NCBI GenBank assembly: GCA_029975915.1
Contig: JARKOC010000332.1
Location: 1 to 64,000, forward strand
DNA from: Bryobacteraceae bacterium
GTDB lineage: Bacteria > Acidobacteriota > Terriglobia > Bryobacterales > Bryobacteraceae
Direction: 5' to 3'
Length of the DNA stretch: 64,000 nucleotides
Below, one piece after another: positions 1 to 8,633 of the stretch. The notes beneath the pieces were generated by a model. It had not been told where the DNA came from, did no database searches, and saw only the letters and a program-made list of their open reading frames with translations. A program made the position numbers and the translations under genes. Positions within the stretch are counted from its first letter, which is position 1; every line of letters begins with the position of its first letter.

Positions 1-62
1 TCCGGGCCTCGGCATTAGTGTCGAGGCGGCAGGCATCAGTGCCTGCGCTACGAGAGGATGAG

Positions 63-224
63 GCGGGGTCGGGGGACCCCGCGCGGACCAGGGGGTCCGC
101 CTTCCGGGCTTCGGCAGGAGAGTCTGCGCGGGGAGCGGCAAGGGCGGGGTCAGGGGACCCCGCGCGGACCAGGGGGTCCGCCTTCCGTGCCTTGGCTGGA
201 GTGTCTGCGCGGGGAGCGGCGAGG
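63..224. repeat. Tandem repeat, two 81-bp units with internal palindromes
   Basis: Two near-identical units follow each other with a period of 81 bp; for example GCGGGGTC recurs at 63 and 144, and GTCTGCGCGG at 122 and 203. Each unit carries two adjacent inverted repeats, a GGGGTC/GACCCC pair and a GCGGACC/GGTCCGC pair, so the transcript or single strand would form two GC-rich hairpins. A further short palindrome, GCAGGCA/TGCCTGC, lies just upstream at about 30-48. Short reading frames across it are repetitive and arginine/glycine rich, and I do not regard them as genes. It may belong to a REP-like intergenic family, but no other copy was seen in the window. Confidence 0.8.
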
Positions 225-787
225 GCGTCAACGCTGCTGGATGGATTCGGGTTGATCATGTGGAGTCCTCCGGTAGCGGATGGGTATCCGCCGATGTCGA
301 CAATGATTGGCCAGTGATCGGATCACGGAGCGACGAATATCTGTAAGTGTTTGATTTGACAACGTCGATTTTGAGGGCCGACTCGTGACGGCGCATTAGG
401 GAATGGCTGGGGCCAGCTATCGCGTTGGAATTGGAAAGGTTGGCGACGTGCCAGGGGCTGTCCACCGCCGGCCCGGGCCTGCGGCAGCAAGGCGGAAGGT
501 CCAATTGATGAAGGGAGAGACGGTGGCGTTGATGTGAAGGAGTCTGACGATTATCCGCTCTTTGAGAACGTCGCCGGCGCGCCGGTCGTGTTGGAGAGGC
601 GGCGCTTACCGAAACCAGGCCGGGCAGATCCGGCGTCCCTCCCGCACGGCATCCCCGAAGGGTTGCCTACTCTACGAGCGAGGTGGGCAGCCGGGCGGCG
701 GAACTGAAGGCGGGCAGAGCACCGGAATCATGAGAGTACATGCAGAAGCTGTATCCGGCTGCGGGTGCGGGGCGGAGTGGAAGGCGG
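225..787. other. Intergenic stretch with no supported gene
   Basis: About 560 bp between the tandem repeat and the first clear gene. The reading frames here are short, compositionally like antisense frames, and show no recognisable domain, ribosome site or signal peptide. No tRNA, CRISPR or insertion-sequence end is visible. It could be degraded sequence. Confidence 0.5.
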
Positions 788-1864
788 TTAACTCCGCCAG
801 TTGATCCCGGCGCCCAAGCTCTTCTTCGCGTAATCGAGAGAACGCTCAAGATCGACTTTTTGCTGTGCCTTCATCGCGGCCGCATATTCCGGCACGTCTC
901 TCACGCCATCGGCGATCACCATGTGCTTCATCAGCGGCGTGCCCTGCTTGACCAGCGACACGAAACGGGCGAACTCCGAGGCTCGGGCCTTCGGAAAGCC
1001 TTTCCAAAAGCTCTCTTCCAAGAACGGCACGATGCGAGGCGGGCGGCCGGTGATGATCTCGAGATGCATGGGCGCCGCCGGGCAGAGTTTCCTGTGAAGA
1101 CCGACGATTCGCTTGAAGTGAATCGAGCCGTCGCCGAGAGCCGTCCAATGGGCAGCGCAGCCGCTGGGATGCGCGAAAAGGGCGGTATCGCGGACATGCG
1201 TGGTCACGGTCACCGGGCCCAGAACTTCCATGGTGACCTCGGGGTGTTCGGCGCACCAGATCGGGTTGCCCGTGTCGAGGCAGGCGCCGACGAACGATTT
1301 GCCGGACTCTTCGATGATCGTCCGCGCCTCCCATGCCTGGAGGTCGCCTGAGTGGTTTTCAAGCGCGATCTTCACGCCTGTGGATTCTGCCGCGGTTTTG
1401 GCTGCCCGGAAGACCTTGATGGTGTCTTCCATGTGCTGCTCTACGGGCGTGGCGTCGAAGCGGTCGGCGAAGTCGCCGAGGTAGCAGCGGAGTGTGCGGG
1501 CGCCGGCGTGTTTAGCTGCTTCGAGGGCGCGGCGGAGTTGGGCCGCGGGCTCCTCCTTGGACCGGTAAGCGCGGGCCGACGGGCAGATGCATCCCGTGCC
1601 GGCGTCGATGACTATGTTGGCAGCCCGCGCCTGCTCGCGGATCTTCGCCAGATAAGAGGGTTCGAGCGATTCGAAATCGCTCAGCGACGAGATCTGGATG
1701 GCGTCCAACTTGAGCGATGCGGCAAATTCGAGATGGCGGGGCGCCTTCCAGTCCCAGGCGCGGATGGAGTAAGTGTCGTAGCCGAGCATCAGGCCGGGAG
1801 CGGCGGCCCGCAAACGGGCAGCGGCGGCCGAGAGTCCAAGCAAGGAAAAAGTTCGCCGGGTCAT
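788..1864 (-). CDS. Exported sugar phosphate isomerase/epimerase (xylose isomerase-like TIM barrel)
   Basis: A 358-residue protein of the AP-endonuclease-2/xylose-isomerase-like TIM-barrel family, which isomerises, epimerises or dehydrates sugars and related polyols using a divalent metal. The N terminus MTRRTFSLLG followed by an Ala-rich stretch looks like a twin-arginine signal, so the enzyme probably acts in the periplasm. Metal-ligand-like residues are seen in the IALENHSGD segment (about residue 200), in ACLDTGNP (about 228) and in the late HLEIITG segment. It lies 45 bp downstream of the pseudopilin genes on the same strand, but no functional link is evident. The substrate cannot be read from sequence. 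Confidence 0.82.
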   Translation of the reverse strand: MTRRTFSLLGLSAAAARLRAAAPGLMLGYDTYSIRAWDWKAPRHLEFAASLKLDAIQISSLSDFESLEPSYLAKIREQARAANIVIDAGTGCICPSARAYRSKEEPAAQLRRALEAAKHAGARTLRCYLGDFADRFDATPVEQHMEDTIKVFRAAKTAAESTGVKIALENHSGDLQAWEARTIIEESGKSFVGACLDTGNPIWCAEHPEVTMEVLGPVTVTTHVRDTALFAHPSGCAAHWTALGDGSIHFKRIVGLHRKLCPAAPMHLEIITGRPPRIVPFLEESFWKGFPKARASEFARFVSLVKQGTPLMKHMVIADGVRDVPEYAAAMKAQQKVDLERSLDYAKKSLGAGINWRS

Positions 1865-1909
1865 TACCTAAGAAGTTATCTCACGCCGGACGCGTGGAGG
1901 GACCGCGCC

Positions 1910-2317
1910 TCACCACTCGGCGTAGGGAGTGCCTTCGAGCGACTGTTTATCGGACTTCGATTTAACGTCGAAGATACCGGGTTCGGTCTGATTGACTGAC
2001 GTCACGGCGTCTTCCATCACGATGGCCCAGTCGGCCTGTCCGGTCATCGGGTCCACCGGGATCTGGCGGAGGTATCCGGCCGAGACGAGATCCTGGAGCG
2101 ACTGAGGGGCCTTGGCCTTGTCGTAGGTGTACTCGTCAATCACCGTGCGCAGCGAAAACAGGTTCTGGCGGAGGACGCTTTCCTTGGCGCGGATGACCGA
2201 TTTCTGGTACATCGGCACGGCGATGGCGACCAGGATGCTGATCACCGCCATGACGATCATCAGCTCGATCATGGTGAAGCCGAAGTTGCGCTTACCAGTC
2301 CGAGTAAGGTGTGCCAT
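1910..2317 (-). CDS. Type II secretion/type IV pilin-like pseudopilin (GspG-like), second copy
   Basis: A 135-residue pseudopilin. Near the N terminus it has the prepilin motif GFTMIELMIVM, with cleavage expected after the Gly and methylation on the following Phe, then a hydrophobic helix that anchors it in the inner membrane and drives fibre assembly. The C-terminal part contains the PVDPMTGQADW segment typical of GspG-type major pseudopilins and ends GTPYAEW. The start chosen is the ATG at 2317, because translation upstream in this frame is Arg/Ser-rich antisense-like sequence. It overlaps the preceding pseudopilin gene by 26 bp and is the last of three secretion genes. Confidence 0.88.
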   Translation of the reverse strand: MAHLTRTGKRNFGFTMIELMIVMAVISILVAIAVPMYQKSVIRAKESVLRQNLFSLRTVIDEYTYDKAKAPQSLQDLVSAGYLRQIPVDPMTGQADWAIVMEDAVTSVNQTEPGIFDVKSKSDKQSLEGTPYAEW

Positions 2318-2759
2318 CACCGGCCCTTTCCATGGTCTTCGAGAAGACATCAAAAACATTCTGGCCACCCCAGGCGATCGACTGCGGGTCGTCCTGGGTC
2401 GCGCGCAAGCCCCATTCGCGTTGCTTGGTGAACGGGTCCATCGGAATGCGGCGCAGGAAACGGATCTTTTTGCCGGTGGCGTCGTTGGCCATTTTGACGC
2501 CCTCGACGAGGATTTCGAGCGTTTCAGGATAGCAGTCGGTTCCGATCTTGGGCGGACCCAGCACGCCCTGGTCGCAGGCGTCCTTGTACTTGTCGATGGC
2601 GGTGCGCATCTCGCGTAGCGCGAAGCGCAGCTCGCGCTCATGTTCGCGCCGGACCTTGAAGCGCGCCAGCGGCACGGAGAGCGCAGTGAGCAGCGTCAGG
2701 ATGGTGAAGGCGACAATGAGCTCAACCAGGGTCATGCCGCGTTGTGCAGACTTGCGCAT
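2292..2759 (-). CDS. Type II secretion/type IV pilin-like pseudopilin (GspG-like), first copy
   Basis: A 155-residue pseudopilin with the N-terminal processing motif RGMTLVELIVAFTILTLL. Glu at +5 after the cleavage site is present, followed by a transmembrane helix. The C-terminal domain has IPMDPFTKQREW and ends GTPYSDW, almost the same end as its downstream neighbour, so the two look like tandem duplicates that diverged. It starts 4 bp after the secretin stop codon and is probably translated from the same message. It would be part of a pseudopilus or fibre using the neighbouring secretin. No ATPase or inner-membrane platform gene is in the window. Confidence 0.88.
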   Translation of the reverse strand: MRKSAQRGMTLVELIVAFTILTLLTALSVPLARFKVRREHERELRFALREMRTAIDKYKDACDQGVLGPPKIGTDCYPETLEILVEGVKMANDATGKKIRFLRRIPMDPFTKQREWGLRATQDDPQSIAWGGQNVFDVFSKTMERAGDGTPYSDW

Positions 2760-2763
2760 ACGC

Positions 2764-5205
2764 TCACTTCACGCTGAGGGTGACCGGCGTCGAGGTCACG
2801 GCGATCGGCTGCAACTTGCCGTCGCGCAGGGTGATTTCCGGCAAAGACACGCTGCTGGAGCCAGCGCCGATGGTCTGGAAGACCAGCGTGACAAGAGTGC
2901 CAGATCCGGAGACGCCGCCAGCGCCGGCCACTCTTTGCAGAGAGACAACCGCGCCGCCGGGATCTTCCGTGATTGTTCTTTCGAACGATACTTGCTGGCC
3001 GTCCTGCGACAGGAAGGCGCCCCGCCTGACGTCCATCAACTTCAAAACTTTGTTGTCAAAAGCGACCTTCATCGGCGCGGCAAAGAGGTCTTCGACTGTT
3101 TCAACGTTCACGTTTATCATCACCATCGAGTTCAGAGCGGGCTGAATGGTGGAGGGGGCCAGAACCACCCGCGGCGCGGCCGCGGCTGCTCCACCCGGGC
3201 GGGCCAGCCCGGGAATGCCGGGCGGCAAGCCGGGGACCTCGGGCACGGGTTGGGACGGCTGCGTTTCTCCCGCCGGGGCGGGCGGCGGTTGTGCCGCGGG
3301 TCCGGAGGGCGCAGGAGGAGCGATGGCCGCCGGCGCCTGGATGAGACCGGAAGGCTTTGCGGCCGGTTCGGACTGAGGAGCGGCAGGCTTCGGTTCTTCG
3401 GGCGGAGCGCCCTGACGCTGGCCGTAGTTCAGCTTAAAGATGGTTTCAGTGCCGGTGGCGACGCCGCGGAGGTTGTCGGGAGAGATTTCCGGGGCGCGAA
3501 CGATATGCGGCACGACGACGACCAGCAGGTCGGCATCATTGGTCTCGAGCGTTTCGGAAGAGAACCACCGGCCAATCACCGGCAGATTCATGAGACCTGG
3601 CACGCCCGACCGGGAGATGCGCTCAGATCCCTGCATGAGGCCGCCGATCATGGTCGCCTCACCTTCGCGTATCCGGATGATATGCGAGACCTTGCGCTGG
3701 CCGATGACGGGCTGTTCGAGGTCGCCGATCTTGATGCGCTCTTTGATGGATGAGACTTCGAGCTCGATCTGCATGGACACTTCGTCGGCGCCGTGGATGC
3801 GGGGCGTCAGATCGACGTTCACGCCGACGTCGGCGAACTGAAACTGCGTGGACACCAGAGCGCTGACGGCCGCGCTGGACATGCCTGTCTGAAATGAGCC
3901 TGTGGCATAGGGGTATCGGTCGCCCAACTTGAGCGACGCCTTCTGGCCGTCCGTGGCACGGACCTGGGGCGATTGCAGCACCTTGGCGAAGCCGCGCGAG
4001 AGGATGGCTGTCAGCTGCGCGCCGGGCAGAGTGACAGTCCAGTCGCTGCTGCGGATCGTATCGAGCTGGTTGAGCGGAAGGGATTCGCTGCCCTTTGCCG
4101 GGCTTACAGGGAAGGCCAGGCCGGGAGCGCCGCCGGAGGTGAGCGTCATGGCCCAGTTGCGCGTCTGGCTGCGGCTGGCTTCCATGACCAGGATGTCGAC
4201 GACCACTTCGGGCTTGGGCTTATCGATGTCCATCAGAACCTTTTCGGCCAGGGCAATCTGGTCGGCCGTACCGCGCACGATGAGGGCGCTTTGCGAGTTA
4301 AAGGGAAAGACCTTGCGCACGTCAGTGACGGTGCGCATGGCGGTCATGGCTTCCTGGAGTTCCTGAGGGCTGGTGACGTTTTGGAGGTAGAAGACGCGGG
4401 TGACGTGTTCTTCGTAGTCGCGCCGTTTGGTGACGTTGTCGTTGGTGACGAAGATGGCGTTGGCCGACAGCGGCTTCCAGAAGGTCTTGGTGAGGATGGC
4501 GACGTAGTCGAGCGCCTGGTCGAGCGAGGAGTTGGCGAGGTCGATGGAGTGGCGCTTGTTGTTATCGGTGAAATCGCTGTCGAACAGGACGTTGATGCCG
4601 GTGAGTTTGCCGAGTGTCTCGTAGAGAACCTTGACCGGCTGGTTTGCCATTCTGAGGTTAGTCACGCTGCGCGATAAAGGGCGCAGTTCCGGGGCGGGCG
4701 TGATGGCGGCTACTCGCTCCTCGGCCTGCAGCCGGGCGGTCTGGGCGGGCGTCAATCCACGGGCGGCCGTATCGGGTTCGTCCTTGCCTTCCTTCTTGTT
4801 CTTTTCACGCTGGATCATCTGGTAGGTGCGGCGCATTTCGGTTTCCGCAATCGACGAGGCCGGATCGATGGCGAAGGCGCGGCGGAATTCCTCCAGAGCG
4901 GCTTCAAGATTGCCCTCATTGCGCAACTTCTGGCCGCGATCGACGTGCAACTGGCCCGCCTGGAAGCGGACCCGGTGCACGGACATCTGGTAGGCAGCGT
5001 CCATGGGATCCTGTTGGAGCGCCTTCTCATACAGGTCAAGAGCTTCGTCCCATTTCTTCAACGCTTCCGCTTTCCGGCCCTGCTCGACGAACTTGTCGCC
5101 CTTGCGGTTGCCAGCCAACAGGAGGGGGAAGGCGAGAAGGAACAGTAGCGTGGCCAGTGTTAACCTGTTCCAGATCAATGCTTTAGAGTGACTAATGCGT
5201 ATCAT
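2764..5205 (-). CDS. Secretin (GspD/PilQ-like) with N-terminal TPR and C-terminal cohesin-like domain
   Basis: About 813 residues from the ATG at 5205; an upstream GTG at 5256 is possible but would precede the signal peptide. The order is a hydrophobic signal segment (about 12-32), TPR-like helices (about 35-125), secretin N1-like domain (about 190-330), secretin channel domain ending in VPGLMNLPVIGRWF and a following LLVVVVPHIVR, a Pro/Ala-rich linker (about 610-690), and a C-terminal beta-rich domain that resembles a cohesin fold. Secretins form the outer-membrane channel of type II secretion or type IV pili. The two pseudopilin genes follow at once, which supports an operon. The TPR and cohesin-like additions are unusual compared with classical GspD. 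Confidence 0.88.
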   Translation of the reverse strand: MIRISHSKALIWNRLTLATLLFLLAFPLLLAGNRKGDKFVEQGRKAEALKKWDEALDLYEKALQQDPMDAAYQMSVHRVRFQAGQLHVDRGQKLRNEGNLEAALEEFRRAFAIDPASSIAETEMRRTYQMIQREKNKKEGKDEPDTAARGLTPAQTARLQAEERVAAITPAPELRPLSRSVTNLRMANQPVKVLYETLGKLTGINVLFDSDFTDNNKRHSIDLANSSLDQALDYVAILTKTFWKPLSANAIFVTNDNVTKRRDYEEHVTRVFYLQNVTSPQELQEAMTAMRTVTDVRKVFPFNSQSALIVRGTADQIALAEKVLMDIDKPKPEVVVDILVMEASRSQTRNWAMTLTSGGAPGLAFPVSPAKGSESLPLNQLDTIRSSDWTVTLPGAQLTAILSRGFAKVLQSPQVRATDGQKASLKLGDRYPYATGSFQTGMSSAAVSALVSTQFQFADVGVNVDLTPRIHGADEVSMQIELEVSSIKERIKIGDLEQPVIGQRKVSHIIRIREGEATMIGGLMQGSERISRSGVPGLMNLPVIGRWFSSETLETNDADLLVVVVPHIVRAPEISPDNLRGVATGTETIFKLNYGQRQGAPPEEPKPAAPQSEPAAKPSGLIQAPAAIAPPAPSGPAAQPPPAPAGETQPSQPVPEVPGLPPGIPGLARPGGAAAAAPRVVLAPSTIQPALNSMVMINVNVETVEDLFAAPMKVAFDNKVLKLMDVRRGAFLSQDGQQVSFERTITEDPGGAVVSLQRVAGAGGVSGSGTLVTLVFQTIGAGSSSVSLPEITLRDGKLQPIAVTSTPVTLSVK

Positions 5206-5312
5206 GCGTGCTACACTCAATCCATGGTGGCCTGTTGCCTGGGGGCGCAAGCTCACTCGATAAGCTAGACGAGCGGCGGCGCCCAGGCGTGGAAACCGAG
5301 GTTTGAATTCAG

Positions 5313-5804
5313 ATGAGCGGAGCGAAGAAAGACGGCGGCTCGAAACTGGTGACCGAGAACCGGAAGGCGTTTCACGACTACTTCGTGCTGGATCGCTTTG
5401 AGACCGGAATCGTGCTTACCGGGACCGAGATCAAGTCCGCGCGCGAGGGCAAGGTCCAGTTGCGGGACTCCTATGCCGAACTGGAGAAGGGCGAGATCTG
5501 GCTCAAGAATGCCCACTTTTCGCCGTACTCCCACGGCAACATCTGGAATCACGAACCCACGAAGAAGCGCAAGTTATTGATGCGTAAGGCGGAGATCCGC
5601 AAGCTGACCGGGAAGACCGTGGAGAAGGGCCTGACGCTGGTGCCGCTGAAGATGTACCTGAAAAACGGCTGGCTGAAGTGCGAACTCGGCCTATGCAAAG
5701 GCAAGAAAGACCACGACAAGCGCGACTCGATCGCCGAACGTGAGCAGAATCTCGAAGCCAAACGGGCCATGCGGGCCCGGAATGCAGGAGGCCGCGACGA
5801 CTGA
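5313..5804 (+). CDS. smpB: SsrA-binding protein SmpB
   Basis: A 163-residue protein that binds tmRNA and brings it to stalled ribosomes for trans-translation. The sequence shows the family hallmarks: VTENRKAFHDYF near the N terminus, FETGIVLTGTEIKS, the GKVQLRDSYAE segment, NAHFSPYSHGN, and a basic C-terminal tail with KGKKDHDKRDSIAERE. Length is normal for the family. It is followed at 1 bp distance by pepA, so the two are probably co-transcribed. No tmRNA gene was seen nearby. It is divergent from the secretin gene, separated by about 107 bp. Confidence 0.97.
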   Translation: MSGAKKDGGSKLVTENRKAFHDYFVLDRFETGIVLTGTEIKSAREGKVQLRDSYAELEKGEIWLKNAHFSPYSHGNIWNHEPTKKRKLLMRKAEIRKLTGKTVEKGLTLVPLKMYLKNGWLKCELGLCKGKKDHDKRDSIAEREQNLEAKRAMRARNAGGRDD

Positions 5805-5805
5805 C

Positions 5806-7290
5806 ATGGAACTTAAACTCACCCAGACAAATCTTGAGTCGATGGAGGCAGATGCCGCCGTTGCGCTGTGCTTTACGGGCGGCGCGGCGTGTCCGGCGCT
5901 GGCGGGGGCATCCGCCGAACTACTGAAGGAGGTTCTGGCGGGTGGCGAGTTCGAGCCCAAGCCGTTCGAGACGATCCTGGTTCACAGGCCCGAGGGCATT
6001 CGCGCCAAGCGGCTCTTGATTGCCGGCGCGGGAGACCGGGAGAAGTTCACCCCGGCGGTGGCGCGGCAGGTGGCCGGGGCAGCCATCCGGAAACTCAAGC
6101 CGCTGAAGTTTCGCAGCGCAGGATTCGTTCTGGAAGGCGATTTGGCGTCGCCGGCAATGACCGAGGCGATCGCCGAAGGGGCGCTGCTGGCCGACTTCGA
6201 GACCGACAGGCTCAAGACCGACGAGAAGTTGCGCGAGAAGCACATAGACACCGTGTTGATTAGCGCCGGTAAAGTTACGCCGGAGGATGAAGCCGCGCTG
6301 CGGAAAGCCATTGCCGTCGCCGGCGGGCAGAACTTCGCGCGGACCCTGGCCAACGAACCTTCCAACCTGATGACGCCGACGAAACTCGCGGAGCACGCCC
6401 GGGCGATCGCGGCCGAGCATGGGCTGAAGATCGACATTCTGGATGAAGCGAGGCTCAAGCAGTTGGGCTGTGGCGCGCTGCTTGGCGTAGCGCAGGGGTC
6501 GATTCAGCCACCTTGCCTGATTCATCTCGAATACGTTCCCGAAGCGGCCGCCGATGAGACGGTTCACCTGGCGCTGGTCGGCAAGGGCGTCACCTTCGAT
6601 ACAGGGGGCGTTTCCATCAAACCCGCCGACGGGATGGAGAAGATGAAGTACGACATGTCGGGCGCGGCGGCTGTCCTTGGGGCGATGGCGGCGATAGCGC
6701 AACTGAAGCCGGCCGTGCGTGTGTCAGGATTCGCGCCGTGCGTCGAGAACATGTTGTCGAACAACGCGCAACGGCCCGGCGATATCGTGCGCACGTTGAG
6801 CGGCAAGACGGTGGAAGTGCTCAACACCGACGCCGAGGGCAGACTGATCCTGGCCGACGCGCTCACCTACGCTATCCGGAACTGCGGCGCCACGCATGTT
6901 GTGGATGCCGCCACTCTGACCGGGGCCATCGTTGTCGCCTTGGGGCATATCCATACGGGGCTGTTCTCAAACAATCAGGCGCTGCAGGAAGCCATTCTGG
7001 CCGCGGCGAAACAGTCCGGCGAGACTTTTTGGCCGATGCCGCTGGACGACGACTACAACGAGTATTTGAAATCGCCGGCAGCCGATCTGCCGAACATCGG
7101 CGGACGCTGGGGCGGCGCAGTGACGGCGGCCAAGTTCCTGGAAGCGTTCGCGGATTCCAAGCCGTGGGCGCATCTCGATATCGCGGGCACGGCGTGGCTG
7201 GAGGACGGTAAACCGTATATGGCCAAAGGGCCGTCTGGAACGCCGGTACGGACCTTCGTGGAACTGGCTCTCGGCTTTGGGTTGAAATGA
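5806..7290 (+). CDS. pepA: Leucyl aminopeptidase (M17 family, PepA)
   Basis: A 494-residue cytosolic aminopeptidase that releases N-terminal residues from peptides using two metal ions. The M17 signature NTDAEGRL is present (about residue 343), as are VGKGVTFDTGG and the KYDMSGAAA segment that supply metal ligands and the catalytic Lys. The N-terminal half is the poorly conserved macro-like domain typical of PepA. I chose the ATG at 5806, 1 bp after the smpB stop; an AGGAGG lies about 15 bp upstream inside the end of smpB. It is probably part of an smpB-pepA operon. Confidence 0.96.
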   Translation: MELKLTQTNLESMEADAAVALCFTGGAACPALAGASAELLKEVLAGGEFEPKPFETILVHRPEGIRAKRLLIAGAGDREKFTPAVARQVAGAAIRKLKPLKFRSAGFVLEGDLASPAMTEAIAEGALLADFETDRLKTDEKLREKHIDTVLISAGKVTPEDEAALRKAIAVAGGQNFARTLANEPSNLMTPTKLAEHARAIAAEHGLKIDILDEARLKQLGCGALLGVAQGSIQPPCLIHLEYVPEAAADETVHLALVGKGVTFDTGGVSIKPADGMEKMKYDMSGAAAVLGAMAAIAQLKPAVRVSGFAPCVENMLSNNAQRPGDIVRTLSGKTVEVLNTDAEGRLILADALTYAIRNCGATHVVDAATLTGAIVVALGHIHTGLFSNNQALQEAILAAAKQSGETFWPMPLDDDYNEYLKSPAADLPNIGGRWGGAVTAAKFLEAFADSKPWAHLDIAGTAWLEDGKPYMAKGPSGTPVRTFVELALGFGLK

Positions 7291-7320
7291 CGTCACCGGG
7301 GCGGTGATAGAATTGCCGCC

Positions 7321-8517
7321 ATGAACCGGCGCGACCTGCTCAGACGGTCGTCGCAGGCGGCCATCGCCTGGACGGCATCTTCGTACGCCAGAATCCTTGG
7401 CGCGAACGATAAGATCAACCTTGGCCTGATTGGCTGCGGGGGACGCGGCCGCAGCGTGATGGGCACGTTCATCAAGACCAACCAGGTGAACGTGACCGCC
7501 GTGTGCGACGTGTTCACCGAACGCATCGATCAAGCGCAAACGGCCGCTCCAGGGGTCAAGGGGTTTGGCGACCACAGAAAACTTCTGGAAGCCAAGCTCG
7601 TTGACGCAGTCCTCATCGCCACGCCGGACCACTGGCACGCCGGCACCGCCATCGATGCGCTGAACGCAGGAAAGGACGTTTATGTCGAGAAGCCGCTGAC
7701 GCTGACCATCGAGGAAGGTCCGCGGATTGTCAAGGCGGCGAGGGTGAACAACCGCGTCTGTCAGGTCGGAATGCAGCAGCGATCCGGGCAGCATTACATC
7801 CAGGCGCGGGAAGAGATCGTCAAGCCAGGCAAACTGGGGAAAGTCACGCTGGCCCGCACGTGGTGGCACGGCAACGGCGCGCACTTGATGAAGGCTCCGC
7901 CGCGCATGGCCACCCTGCCGTCGAATCTCGATTGGGCGCGGTTCCTTGGGCCCGTGAAGTGGCGGGAGTACGATCCGCAACAGTATTGGAACTTCCGCGC
8001 GTATCTCGATTTTGGCGGCGGCCAGATCACGGATCTGTTCACGCACTGGATCGATGTGGTTCACATGATGCTGGGCGAGGATGGGCCCATCTCGGGCGTC
8101 GCCGCCGGCGGCGTCTACCATTACAAAGACGGCCGGACCGCGCCAGACACCATCAATGCGCTGCTCGAATATCCATCCGGTTGGACGGCCACCTTTGAGG
8201 GGACGCTGGCGCCGGGCATCACCGGGGCCGGAGTTGAGATTTGCGGCACCGAGGGCAAGCTCTTCATCACACGCAGCAGGTATGAATTCACGCCGGCAGG
8301 AAAAGGCGCGCAGCCGACTATCGTTCAGAGCCCGCGCGAGCAGACCATCGACCATGTCGAGAACTTCCTCGATTGCTGCCGCACCCGCAAACGGCCGAAT
8401 GGCGATGTCTACATCGGGCATCGATCGGCGGCTGCGTCGCATCTGGGCAACATCAGCTACGTCCAGAAACGGCGGCTGCGTTACGATCCGGACCGCGAGG
8501 AGATTTTGCCGCTGTAG
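7321..8517 (+). CDS. Exported Gfo/Idh/MocA-family oxidoreductase
   Basis: A 398-residue NAD(P)-dependent sugar or polyol dehydrogenase of the Gfo/Idh/MocA family. The N terminus MNRRDLLRRSSQAA is a twin-arginine-like signal. The Rossmann motif GLIGCGGRG (about residue 38) binds the nucleotide, ATPDHWH and the VEKPL motif follow, and the C-terminal alpha/beta domain holds the substrate. A Tat signal fits a cofactor-loaded enzyme folded before export. A paralogue and an isomerase follow on the same strand, so the three may process one sugar in the periplasm. The substrate is not predictable from sequence. Confidence 0.9.
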   Translation: MNRRDLLRRSSQAAIAWTASSYARILGANDKINLGLIGCGGRGRSVMGTFIKTNQVNVTAVCDVFTERIDQAQTAAPGVKGFGDHRKLLEAKLVDAVLIATPDHWHAGTAIDALNAGKDVYVEKPLTLTIEEGPRIVKAARVNNRVCQVGMQQRSGQHYIQAREEIVKPGKLGKVTLARTWWHGNGAHLMKAPPRMATLPSNLDWARFLGPVKWREYDPQQYWNFRAYLDFGGGQITDLFTHWIDVVHMMLGEDGPISGVAAGGVYHYKDGRTAPDTINALLEYPSGWTATFEGTLAPGITGAGVEICGTEGKLFITRSRYEFTPAGKGAQPTIVQSPREQTIDHVENFLDCCRTRKRPNGDVYIGHRSAAASHLGNISYVQKRRLRYDPDREEILPL

Positions 8518-8633
8518 GCCGGCAAGACGGCCCTTCGCGGCTTCCGGTTAGTAAGAACAGGCCGCAAGGCATTGATAATGAATGGCTTTTGCAGCGGTTT
8601 CGCGGCGCCTCCGAGGTGCGGTACGATCCCCAC

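Noticed and set aside
740..1999. Plus-strand frames opposite the first isomerase gene
   Set aside because: They mirror the isomerase in other frames and lack any recognisable feature.
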